From Lachnospiraceae bacterium UBA3732 (GTDB lineage Bacteria; Bacillota; Clostridia; Lachnospirales; Lachnospiraceae): a DNA stretch of 9,042 nucleotides. The position numbers were made by a program, and so were the translations under genes. The notes under the pieces were generated by a model. That model saw only the letters and a program-made list of their open reading frames with translations, had not been told where the DNA came from and made no database searches. Positions 1 to 6,534 of this stretch are shown one piece after another. Each line of letters opens with the position of its first letter. The first letter of the stretch is position 1. The DNA is taken from positions 6,981-16,022 of the forward strand of contig DFHD01000025.1 of NCBI GenBank assembly GCA_002372545.1. The letters are read 5' to 3'.

Positions 1-24
1 ATCGCATCGCATCGCATCGCATCG
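1..24. repeat. ATCGC pentanucleotide tandem repeat, cut by window edge
   Basis: The unit ATCGC is repeated 4.8 times without error from the first base of the window and then breaks into unrelated sequence. Because the unit is five bases, any change in copy number would shift a reading frame running through it. The array may extend upstream of the window. Frame 1 stays open through the repeat to a stop at 91-93, but nothing shows that it is coding. Confidence 0.85.
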
Positions 25-82
25 TGAGGTAGCTGCGCCCTTTTTTAGTTTAAACAAAATCAGATATATAACGTAAAATTAT

Positions 83-124
83 AACCGTCGTATGCAGAGT
101 TTACTCTGCTGCGGCGGTTTCTTT
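83..124 (+). terminator. Intrinsic terminator upstream of the kinase operon
   Basis: A two-part stem can be read directly. AACCGTCG (83-90) pairs with CGGCGGTT (112-119) with one G-T wobble, and inside it GCAGAG (94-99) pairs with CTCTGC (104-109) around a TTTA loop. The stem runs into TTTCTTT (118-124). This is a good Rho-independent terminator. It most likely ends a transcript arriving from upstream. If the operon promoter lies before it, it could instead act as an attenuator. Confidence 0.75.
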
Positions 125-173
125 GTGCGTAGGAAAGGGAGTATAAGCAACCGGCTGTAAGCCTACGCGCAAA
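122..173 (+). promoter_or_regulatory. 12-bp inverted repeat in the kinase leader
   Basis: TTTGTGCGTAGG (122-133) is complementary to CCTACGCGCAAA (162-173) with a single G-T wobble, around a 28-base loop. The right arm ends about 20 bases before the GGAGGAG ribosome-binding site of the kinase gene (194-200). As RNA this would be a long stem in the 5' leader; as DNA it could be a widely spaced operator. A -10-like TATAAG (142-147) lies in the loop, but no convincing -35 precedes it, so no promoter is called. There is no T-run after it, so it is not a terminator. Confidence 0.55.
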
Positions 174-205
174 GGAAAAAAGATAGAAAAAACGGAGGAG
201 AAGGC

Positions 206-1903
206 ATGAGTGAATCGTTTCCGCTGGCGCTTCCGGAGGGAAGCGTTCTGGCAGGACAATACATCATTGAAAAGGTTCTGGGGCAGGGCGGCTTTGGTAT
301 CACCTACAGGGCTGTCGATCACCAGACCGGGACGTATGTGGCGGTTAAGGAGTATTTTCCGGATTCCATGGCGACCAGAACAGCCACCACAGTGATCCCC
401 TTTTCCGGTGAACGGGGAGAAAGCTATGATTACGGTAAGACCTGCTTTCTGCAGGAGGCGGAAACGCTGGCCCAGTTCATCGGCAATGAAAATATTGTCA
501 AGATCCACAGCTATTTCGAGGAAAACGGAACAGCGTATTTTGTCATGGACTATGTGGAGGGCGTGAGCTTTGACGAATACATCAAGCAGAATGGCGGCAG
601 AGTAAGCTACGAAACAGCGGAAAGCATTCTGATCCCGGTCATTGATGCGCTTGCGGCTGTACACAGCAAGGGGATCGTGCATAGAGATGTAACGCCGGAT
701 AATATTTATATCACCAACGACGGACAGGTCCGGCTTCTGGATTTCGGTGCGGCGCGTTACAGTATCGGCGATAAGAGCCGGAGTCTGGATGTTGTGCTGA
801 AGCATGGCTTCGCACCGAAGGAACAGTATACCCGGCATGGCAAACAGGGGCCCTTTACGGATGTTTACACGGTCGGTGCGAGCTTCTATTATGCCATAAC
901 CGGAAGGCGTCCGCCGGACTCCATCGACCGGATCGAAACGGATGAGCTGATTCCGCCCAGCGCTTTAGGCGTTGAAATCTCACAATATAAAGAGGATGCC
1001 ATCTTACGGGCCATGAGTGTTCAGCCACAGGATCGTTTCCAGACCATGACTGAGTTCAAAAATGCACTCTATAATGCATCTTCCGCCGGTACAGGATATT
1101 CCTCCGCGCAGGCTGGCCAGGGCTATGGATACGGGCAGACTGCCGGATACGGCGGTGCCGGGGGTTATGGCACATCCGGCCAGACAGGTGCATACGGTGC
1201 TTCGGGTTACGGAACATCAGGTTATGGTTCCGGTTACGGTGCGCAGGGCAGTCGTTCCCAGAGTCCGGCGCCCGCGAGGCAGGCAAATCCGCTTCGGCAG
1301 AGTGCGCCTTCCGGTGCAGTTGGAAAAAAGAAACTGAGCATGGGAATGAAAGTGGCAATTACTGCACTTGTCGTGGCTGTGGGATTTTTTGCGTTTGCTT
1401 TGATCAAGCATTTTAGTGATTCGGATTCGGATTCCGGTTCGGGTCCTACCACGGCTCCGGTTGCACAGAGCACGGAAAGCAGTACAACGAGTGCATCCAG
1501 CTTGAAAGCATTGGATATTGATGCGGCACAACGACTAGAAGCAGTCGTATGGACCGCCTTTAGTGATGAGAATATTTGGAACGAGGTAGCGGGCGATCTT
1601 TCGGATCTTCCAGATGGTCAGAATAGAGTTTTGGCCAGAGTCATTCCCGGATCGGAAAAAGGTGATAATACTGTCTCTAAAGCGGATAAATATCCATATC
1701 TGAAGCAGAAATTGCAGTCAAGCCTGAATGGGATGAATCTAACCATCAACTACAAGGATAATGGAGCGTGTTGTTATTTAATTACGATCAATAAAAATAT
1801 GGATACAATTTCTATTTACACAGCCTCTACCACTACGGGTGATCTTGAAACCGGATCAAATGCCTGGAAGTTGTCTCCAGATGTGGATCCGTCTTATAAG
1901 TAA
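206..1903 (+). CDS. Membrane-anchored Ser/Thr protein kinase
   Basis: This 565-residue protein should transfer phosphate from ATP to Ser/Thr of partner proteins in the cytoplasm and sense something outside the cell. The kinase domain spans about residues 19-288. It has a glycine loop GQGGFG (26-31), VAVK with Lys48, a probable helix-C Glu84, HRDVTPDN (159-166) with catalytic Asp161, DFG (179-181), and GFAPKEQY (201-208) in the APE position. The usual Lys of HRDxKPEN is Thr163. A Gly/Tyr-rich linker (about 297-347) leads to one membrane helix (about 380-400). An acidic Ser/Asp linker and an outside domain of about 130 residues (436-565) that I do not recognise follow; no PASTA repeats are present. 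GGAGGAG at 194-200 supports the start. It is the first gene of the five-gene operon. The outside part is AT-rich compared with the kinase domain. Family assignment is secure; substrates and ligand are unknown. Confidence 0.95.
   Translation: MSESFPLALPEGSVLAGQYIIEKVLGQGGFGITYRAVDHQTGTYVAVKEYFPDSMATRTATTVIPFSGERGESYDYGKTCFLQEAETLAQFIGNENIVKIHSYFEENGTAYFVMDYVEGVSFDEYIKQNGGRVSYETAESILIPVIDALAAVHSKGIVHRDVTPDNIYITNDGQVRLLDFGAARYSIGDKSRSLDVVLKHGFAPKEQYTRHGKQGPFTDVYTVGASFYYAITGRRPPDSIDRIETDELIPPSALGVEISQYKEDAILRAMSVQPQDRFQTMTEFKNALYNASSAGTGYSSAQAGQGYGYGQTAGYGGAGGYGTSGQTGAYGASGYGTSGYGSGYGAQGSRSQSPAPARQANPLRQSAPSGAVGKKKLSMGMKVAITALVVAVGFFAFALIKHFSDSDSDSGSGPTTAPVAQSTESSTTSASSLKALDIDAAQRLEAVVWTAFSDENIWNEVAGDLSDLPDGQNRVLARVIPGSEKGDNTVSKADKYPYLKQKLQSSLNGMNLTINYKDNGACCYLITINKNMDTISIYTASTTTGDLETGSNAWKLSPDVDPSYK
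1094..1246 (+). repeat. Gly/Tyr-rich low-complexity linker inside the kinase
   Basis: This stretch encodes residues 297-347 of the kinase and is built from irregular repeats of the type GYG(T/A)SG and GQTGAYG. It lies in the cytoplasm between the catalytic domain and the membrane helix. The sequence is biased to Gly, Tyr, Ser, Ala and Gln and should be disordered. Confidence 0.8.
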
Positions 1904-1975
1904 AAAGATGTGAGAATGATCAGGGATGATTGTTCGAGTTGTTTATAGCTTTTATTATATCAAGGAGGGAAAAAA

Positions 1976-2662
1976 ATGCCATTTGTTGAGTGTGGAAACG
2001 GTCATGTATTTGACAACAGCCAGAATGCAACCTGTCCGTATTGCAATGGGGGCGGTGCCAGAATCAATTTCGGTGCGCCGGGACCCCAGCAGGGAATAGG
2101 AAAAACGATGCCGGGAAGTATGTATGCACCGGGTGGGGCGAGCCCTGCACCTGGAGCGGGAATGGGAGCGCCTGCCATAAACCAGGTAGGTTCTACCATG
2201 GCACCTTCAAACTATAAGGCAGCCCAGGCGGCACAGCCTGTTCAGGCTTCCGGAAGTAAGGATTCCGGAAAAACCGTTGCGGTATTTAAGAAAAAGACAA
2301 ATATCGAACCGGTTGTCGGCTGGCTGGTCTGCATCGATGGTGCATCCAAAGGAAAGGACTACCGGATTCTGGCTAAGAATAATTCGCTTGGCAGAGGCGA
2401 AAATATGGATATCTGCATCACCGGTGACACCTCCATTTCTCGGGAAAACCATGCCCGCATTGGTTACGATGAGAAGAATAATGCCTTTCATCTTATTCCG
2501 GGCGAGAGCATGAACAATGTGTATATCAAAGGGCAGCCGGTCTACACGCCTACAAAGCTGGAGCCGTACAATGTAATTGAAATCGGCGAGACAAAGCTTC
2601 TCTTTGTTCCGCTTTGTTACGAGCGGTTTAACTGGCAGATTGGGTTTGAAGTAGAGGAGTAA
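1976..2662 (+). CDS. Soluble zinc-ribbon/FHA domain protein
   Basis: This 228-residue cytoplasmic protein should bind phosphothreonine on a partner, most likely on proteins phosphorylated by the kinase upstream. The N-terminus carries Cys6, His10, Cys20 and Cys23 (CPYC), a small zinc-ribbon-like knuckle. Residues 25-105 are a flexible Gly/Pro/Ala/Met linker holding three similar Thr motifs: GKTM (42-45), GSTM (72-75) and GKTV (98-101). The FHA domain spans about 115-212, with GR (139-140), ISRENH (154-159) in place of the usual SRxH, and an Asn pair at 180-181. There is no membrane segment. GGAGG at 1963-1967 supports the start. It lies 72 bases after the kinase gene and 4 bases before the phosphatase gene. 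The FHA call is firm; the zinc ribbon is probable. The role of adaptor or kinase substrate is inferred. Confidence 0.9.
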   Translation: MPFVECGNGHVFDNSQNATCPYCNGGGARINFGAPGPQQGIGKTMPGSMYAPGGASPAPGAGMGAPAINQVGSTMAPSNYKAAQAAQPVQASGSKDSGKTVAVFKKKTNIEPVVGWLVCIDGASKGKDYRILAKNNSLGRGENMDICITGDTSISRENHARIGYDEKNNAFHLIPGESMNNVYIKGQPVYTPTKLEPYNVIEIGETKLLFVPLCYERFNWQIGFEVEE

Positions 2663-2666
2663 TACT

Positions 2667-3470
2667 ATGGTTAATACACCGGAGAGTGTTCCCAGAACGG
2701 AATCACCGGCGGCCGGGTTTCTTTCTTTTGAAATAGCAAATCTGCAGGGCGTTGGAACGCGGGAAAGGCAGGAGGATTCATTTTCCATTCTGAACGCATT
2801 TGATCCGGAAAAGGCCAGGCAAAAAGGGTTTGGCTTTCTGGTCTGCGATGGCATGGGCGGTATGAAGGATGGAAAGGTAGCCAGTGAAACGGCTATCCAG
2901 AGTCTGCGGGCATATTTGGATCAGCTTGATATGAATGGGGATATTCATGATCAGCTTTCTCGGACAATTTATGCGGCATCTTCGGATGTCGAGCGGATTT
3001 TGGGCGGCGAAGGCGGAAGCACGCTGATTCTGGGACTAATCTATCATGAACATATGTATTTTGCCAGCGTGGGAGACAGCTTTCTTTATCTTTTTCGGGA
3101 CGGCATGCTATATCAAATGAATTGTTTCCATACGATGAAGAATGACATCTACCGAGATATCATAGGTGAGGATACTTGGAATTTGGACGCGGCAAGAAAT
3201 CATCCGGAAGCATCGGCACTGAGTTCATTCCTGGGGATGACGGGACTTGAGAGTATTGAGGTATGTCACCGTCCCTTACCGCTCAAACGAGGTGATACCA
3301 TTATGGCCTGTTCGGATGGTGTGGCGGGAACACTTTCGGAGGCAGAAATCATGCAGGCACTTTCCGTGGCAGAAATATCAAATATACCGGCGATTTTGGA
3401 AAACGGAATCATATCATATAGGAAACCGAATCAGGATAATTATACCGCCGTGATTCTCAGGTGCGTATAG
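2667..3470 (+). CDS. Soluble PP2C-type Ser/Thr protein phosphatase
   Basis: This 267-residue protein should be a Mn/Mg-dependent phosphatase that removes phosphate from Ser/Thr in the cytoplasm and so counteracts the operon's kinase. Visible PP2C motifs are RERQED (32-37), DGMGG (61-65), GDS (136-138), SDG (216-218) and QDN (256-258). The expected metal-binding acidic residues (Asp37, Asp61, Asp217, Asp257) are all present, so it should be active. It has no signal peptide or membrane helix, and its length is typical for a bare catalytic domain. GAGGAG (2654-2659) lies inside the end of the FHA gene, and the ATG is 4 bases after that gene's stop, so translation is probably coupled. The protease gene follows after 18 bases. 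Its substrate could be the kinase, the FHA protein, or both; the sequence does not say. Confidence 0.93.
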   Translation: MVNTPESVPRTESPAAGFLSFEIANLQGVGTRERQEDSFSILNAFDPEKARQKGFGFLVCDGMGGMKDGKVASETAIQSLRAYLDQLDMNGDIHDQLSRTIYAASSDVERILGGEGGSTLILGLIYHEHMYFASVGDSFLYLFRDGMLYQMNCFHTMKNDIYRDIIGEDTWNLDAARNHPEASALSSFLGMTGLESIEVCHRPLPLKRGDTIMACSDGVAGTLSEAEIMQALSVAEISNIPAILENGIISYRKPNQDNYTAVILRCV

Positions 3471-3488
3471 AGGGAGAGGAGAAGAAAA

Positions 3489-5015
3489 ATGCTTAAAGGC
3501 AATGAGGAGAAAAGAAAAACAAGAAAACCGGGAAAAAAACGATTTTTGTCCCTGTTTTTGGCGGCGCTGATGTTTCTGACTGTTTTGGGGTTCAGTGGCG
3601 AATCAGCGAAGGCGTTTAACAATGACACGAAAAACGGGGTGGTTGCTGTAGTTTGCTGGATGGAAAATGCCAGATATGTTTCTGTGGTTCCTGATAATAA
3701 ATATCTGCAAGCTATCGGTCTCGAAAAAGGAACTATACTGGAAACGCTAAAAAATTATAGTGAGTATTATGGAAGCGGGACCGGCTTTTTTGTAGGAAAA
3801 CAGGGTGAAAATCCGCAGTATATCGTAACGAATATGCATGTTGTTGAAGATTTCGTCAATGCGGGAGAAGGGGGACAGTATAAAACCTATGCCGGTACCG
3901 TGACGTATGATCCATTAAAGCTTTTTGGTGTTGATTTGGGTGGTTTAGCTACATTTGATGCGCCTGTATATCTGATTGCAGATAGCGTTGAACTTCGTAT
4001 TTATTACTCTCAGTCTGATTATGAAAATGCATATGTTGTTGATCATGGAGAGAGAGACAAGATTGATCTTGCATTATTAAAGATAGGGGCACCTACGGAT
4101 AAAAGAACTCCGTTGAAATTAAAAGAAACGGATGAAGGTATGGTTGGTGATACTGTATACACATTAGGATTTCCCGGTAACTCGGATAATGAGTTTACCA
4201 GTGCCAGCAAATGGGGGGTTAATGATGTTGATGTAAAGAGTGGTATCATTAACAAGTTTGTTATGAATGCAAAAGGTGTAAATCGTATTCAGACAGACGC
4301 AGGAATTCACCATGGTAACTCAGGAGGACCCATGGTAACAGAAAACGGAGCTGTTATCGGCGTAAATACAAATGTCGAATCCAATTCTCCGTATTCAGGG
4401 CAGGTTGAAGCGGATTATTATGCCATTAACGTAAGCCATGTCATCGAAATGCTTGACAAAAACAACATCCCCTACGAAATGGCAGGGAAGGAAAAGAAAT
4501 CCGGCTTCCCCATCTGGATTATCGCAGTGATCGCAGCGGCTGTTGTAGCAGCTATCGTAGTTGTTCTTCTTGTTACAAAGAAGAAGGGCGGCGCAGCGAA
4601 GCCGGCCGTAGCCAAGAATAATGGCGTAGGTGCAGGCGCTAATGCGGGACAGCCCAACATGGCACAGGCAGCGGGTATGGCATCCGGCGGTATGGCGCAG
4701 GGAAATCCGCAAGTGAGATCCATGTCCGTGCAGCATCGTGGAGCGGCGTATCCGGTTAGTCCGAATGGCATTCTGATCGGGCGTGATCCATCCGTCTGCC
4801 AGGTGGTATACCAAGAGGGTACAGCCGGTGTCAGCGGAAGGCATTGTTCGGTTTCCTTTAACGGCGGTGTTTTCCAAGTGACGGATCTTGGCTCGACGTA
4901 TGGAACTTATCTTTTGAACGGTACCAGACTGCAGCCGAATGTTCCGGTAAGTCTGAAGTCCGGTGACACAATTTATATAGGTGATAAAGCAAATATCATC
5001 ACATTTGAGGTATAG
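3489..5015 (+). CDS. Trypsin/HtrA-like serine protease fused through a membrane helix to an FHA domain
   Basis: The 508-residue protein begins with a basic N-terminus and a hydrophobic stretch (about 19-36) ending in AKA (40-42), a signal peptide or N-terminal anchor. An outside chymotrypsin-fold protease domain spans about residues 48-330. It shows GSGTGFF (95-101), catalytic His117 in TNMHVV, Asp193 in DLALL, and Ser278 in GNSGGP, so the triad is complete. There is no PDZ domain, unlike classical HtrA. A membrane helix (341-363) is followed by KKK, a flexible Gly/Ala/Met linker, and a canonical FHA domain (about 426-500) with GR (431-432), SGRH (449-452) and DLGSTYGT (466-473). The predicted topology is protease outside and phosphothreonine reader inside. 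GAGAGGAG (3474-3481) supports the start. The protease-coding part is AT-rich and the FHA part GC-rich. The domain calls are secure; what it cuts is unknown. Confidence 0.93.
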   Translation: MLKGNEEKRKTRKPGKKRFLSLFLAALMFLTVLGFSGESAKAFNNDTKNGVVAVVCWMENARYVSVVPDNKYLQAIGLEKGTILETLKNYSEYYGSGTGFFVGKQGENPQYIVTNMHVVEDFVNAGEGGQYKTYAGTVTYDPLKLFGVDLGGLATFDAPVYLIADSVELRIYYSQSDYENAYVVDHGERDKIDLALLKIGAPTDKRTPLKLKETDEGMVGDTVYTLGFPGNSDNEFTSASKWGVNDVDVKSGIINKFVMNAKGVNRIQTDAGIHHGNSGGPMVTENGAVIGVNTNVESNSPYSGQVEADYYAINVSHVIEMLDKNNIPYEMAGKEKKSGFPIWIIAVIAAAVVAAIVVVLLVTKKKGGAAKPAVAKNNGVGAGANAGQPNMAQAAGMASGGMAQGNPQVRSMSVQHRGAAYPVSPNGILIGRDPSVCQVVYQEGTAGVSGRHCSVSFNGGVFQVTDLGSTYGTYLLNGTRLQPNVPVSLKSGDTIYIGDKANIITFEV

Positions 5016-5016
5016 C

Positions 5017-6387
5017 ATGGGCTTTGATGTATATACGTATACAAATAAAGGCGGACGTGGCTACAATGAGGATTCTGTTGATTATGAGGTACAAGAAAGC
5101 AGCGGCGTCTTTGTAGTGGCGGACGGCCTCGGCGGGCACAGCTTTGGAGAACTGGCTTCGGCTTGTGTCTGCGAAACGCTGGTTGGCGGCTGGAACGGAG
5201 CGTTCGGAGAACAGCTCCCCGGCTGGCTGGCCAACCGGATTGTTGAATCCAACAGCAGGATATTGCAGCTGCAGCAGGAAAAGGGAACCGTGCTGAAAAG
5301 TACGGCCGCAATACTTGCTGTGGACAATATGCGCGCGTCCTGGGCCAATGTGGGTGATTCCCGACTTTACTACATTCATCGGGATGTTCTTGCAAATGTG
5401 ACGAATGATCATTCCGTTGCATTTAAGAAGTATAAAGGTGGAGAGATTACGCGGAACGATATCCGGACGGATCCGGATCAATCCAGTCTTCTTCGTTCAC
5501 TGGGAGGAACATCCAGATTTGAACCGGAACTGTACGGGAACGGAACGCCTTTGGAACCGGGGGATGCTTTCTTTCTGTGCACGGACGGCGTTTGGGAGTT
5601 CCTGCAGGATGAGGAAATTGTTATTGATTATCTGAAAGCGGCCAATGCTGAAGAATGGGGCAGGCTTCTTCTGCTCCGAGTTATGGACAGGGTAAGCGGA
5701 GAGCATGATAATCTGTCCTTTATCACCATGATTGTGGATGGACCGCGGCCGGCGGAGGCGGATTTTCGGAATATGAATTATCCCGCACCGGTTGTAAAGA
5801 TGCCATCACCGGCTTCCGTGGATGTTCCGCCGACGACACCGGCTGCCGTGCAGGAGCAGGCTGTTTCAGGTGTTGGAGCGGCGGGTACGGGCCCGCAGGC
5901 AGTGAACGCTTTCGCAGGGCCATCAGGTACATCAACTTCGGTTTCAGGCGCGTCCGCTGTGGGAAGCAGCATACAGCCGGGATTGACGAATACCGATGCG
6001 GGAAACAGCACACAGCCGGGCGGTGATTCAGGTGGTTCAGGACGTCCGGGATGGGTGAAATGGTTTGTGACGGCCATGGTTGCCATTCTGGTCGTTCTGA
6101 TAGCGATTATTGTTGTGAAATCCAAATCCAATAAAAAGGATCAGGATCAAAAGGATTCATCGACGAGGATTATCTGGGATACGGAACAAACAGAAGAGCC
6201 ACTGATCATCTTACCGGAAAAACCGTCCTCCGGTGGTGCAACGCCAACGGATCCGGAACCGGAGACGGCGGAAAAACCCAAGGATGACCCCACAGAAGAA
6301 CCTACAATACATGGTCTGCCGATTATTCCGGTTGAAGATCCAACTACAGAAGAGGAAACGACGGAAGGTTCGATTTTTGATCATTAA
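5017..6387 (+). CDS. Membrane-anchored PP2C-type protein phosphatase
   Basis: The protein is 456 residues from the ATG at 5017, one base after the protease stop, with GAGG at 5007-5010. An in-frame GTG at 4981 would lie inside the protease gene and lacks a better ribosome-binding site. The PP2C domain (about 1-242) has RGYNED (14-19), DGLGGH (36-41), GDSR (113-116), TDG (189-191) and HDN (230-232), so all metal ligands are present and it should dephosphorylate Ser/Thr in the cytoplasm. A Pro/Ala/Gly/Ser/Thr-rich linker (243-345) leads to one membrane helix (about 346-367). A KSKSNKK stop-transfer segment and an acidic Pro/Thr/Glu-rich tail of about 85 residues outside the cell follow. It is the last gene of the signalling operon, with a terminator 16 bases later. 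It differs from the first phosphatase in being tied to the membrane beside the kinase and protease. Confidence 0.92.
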   Translation: MGFDVYTYTNKGGRGYNEDSVDYEVQESSGVFVVADGLGGHSFGELASACVCETLVGGWNGAFGEQLPGWLANRIVESNSRILQLQQEKGTVLKSTAAILAVDNMRASWANVGDSRLYYIHRDVLANVTNDHSVAFKKYKGGEITRNDIRTDPDQSSLLRSLGGTSRFEPELYGNGTPLEPGDAFFLCTDGVWEFLQDEEIVIDYLKAANAEEWGRLLLLRVMDRVSGEHDNLSFITMIVDGPRPAEADFRNMNYPAPVVKMPSPASVDVPPTTPAAVQEQAVSGVGAAGTGPQAVNAFAGPSGTSTSVSGASAVGSSIQPGLTNTDAGNSTQPGGDSGGSGRPGWVKWFVTAMVAILVVLIAIIVVKSKSNKKDQDQKDSSTRIIWDTEQTEEPLIILPEKPSSGGATPTDPEPETAEKPKDDPTEEPTIHGLPIIPVEDPTTEEETTEGSIFDH

Positions 6388-6400
6388 TGCTATTTGTGCA

Positions 6401-6435
6401 AGGAAAAGCTGCGCCGAGGGGCGTGGCTTTTCTTA
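6401..6435 (+). terminator. Intrinsic terminator of the signalling operon
   Basis: AGGAAAAGC (6401-6409) pairs with GCTTTTCTT (6426-6434), and GCGCC (6411-6415) pairs with GGCGT (6420-6424) across a short loop. The right arm contains the T-rich run TTTTCTT. It sits 14-48 bases after the stop of the last phosphatase gene and separates the operon from alaA. The A-run on the left arm means it may also work in reverse. Confidence 0.8.
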
Positions 6436-6438
6436 TAC

Positions 6439-6468
6439 TTGTATTTTCAAATTAAGAAGATGTATAAT
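6439..6468 (+). promoter_or_regulatory. Probable sigma-A promoter of alaA
   Basis: A perfect -10 TATAAT (6463-6468) is preceded at 18 bases by TTGTAT (6439-6444), which matches the first three bases of the -35 consensus. Transcription would start near 6475, giving a leader of about 60 bases. The leader contains a small inverted repeat, GGAAA-GAA-TTTCC (6486-6498). The position directly after the terminator fits a new transcription unit. Confidence 0.6.
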
Positions 6469-6534
6469 CAGAGTGTTAGTTTTTTGGAAAGAATTTCCGG
6501 TGATAGAACCGGTTTACATTTGGAGGAAACAAAG

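Noticed and set aside
101..838. Minus-strand open frame opposite the start of the kinase gene
   Set aside because: It covers the glycine loop to activation segment of a well-supported kinase on the plus strand and shows no domain of its own.
1930..1958. TTGTTC-17-TATTAT, promoter-like, between the kinase and FHA genes
   Set aside because: Transcription would start at about 1965, inside the ribosome-binding site (1963-1967) of the FHA gene, leaving no usable leader; the -35 matches only three bases.
4981..5016. GTG start 12 codons upstream for the second phosphatase
   Set aside because: It lies inside the FHA-coding end of the protease gene and adds residues absent from the PP2C family; the ATG at 5017 has GAGG at a good distance.
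206..6387. Type VI or type VII secretion regulator, or ter-type chemical stress locus
   Set aside because: No secretion ATPase, WXG100, VipA/B, vWA or TerD-like gene is present in the window; only the kinase/phosphatase/FHA theme is shared.
6394..6534. Longer in-frame N-terminus for the aminotransferase starting at TTG
   Set aside because: This stretch contains the operon terminator and the TATAAT promoter; the ATG at 6535 has GGAGG and gives the family's usual length and N-terminus.
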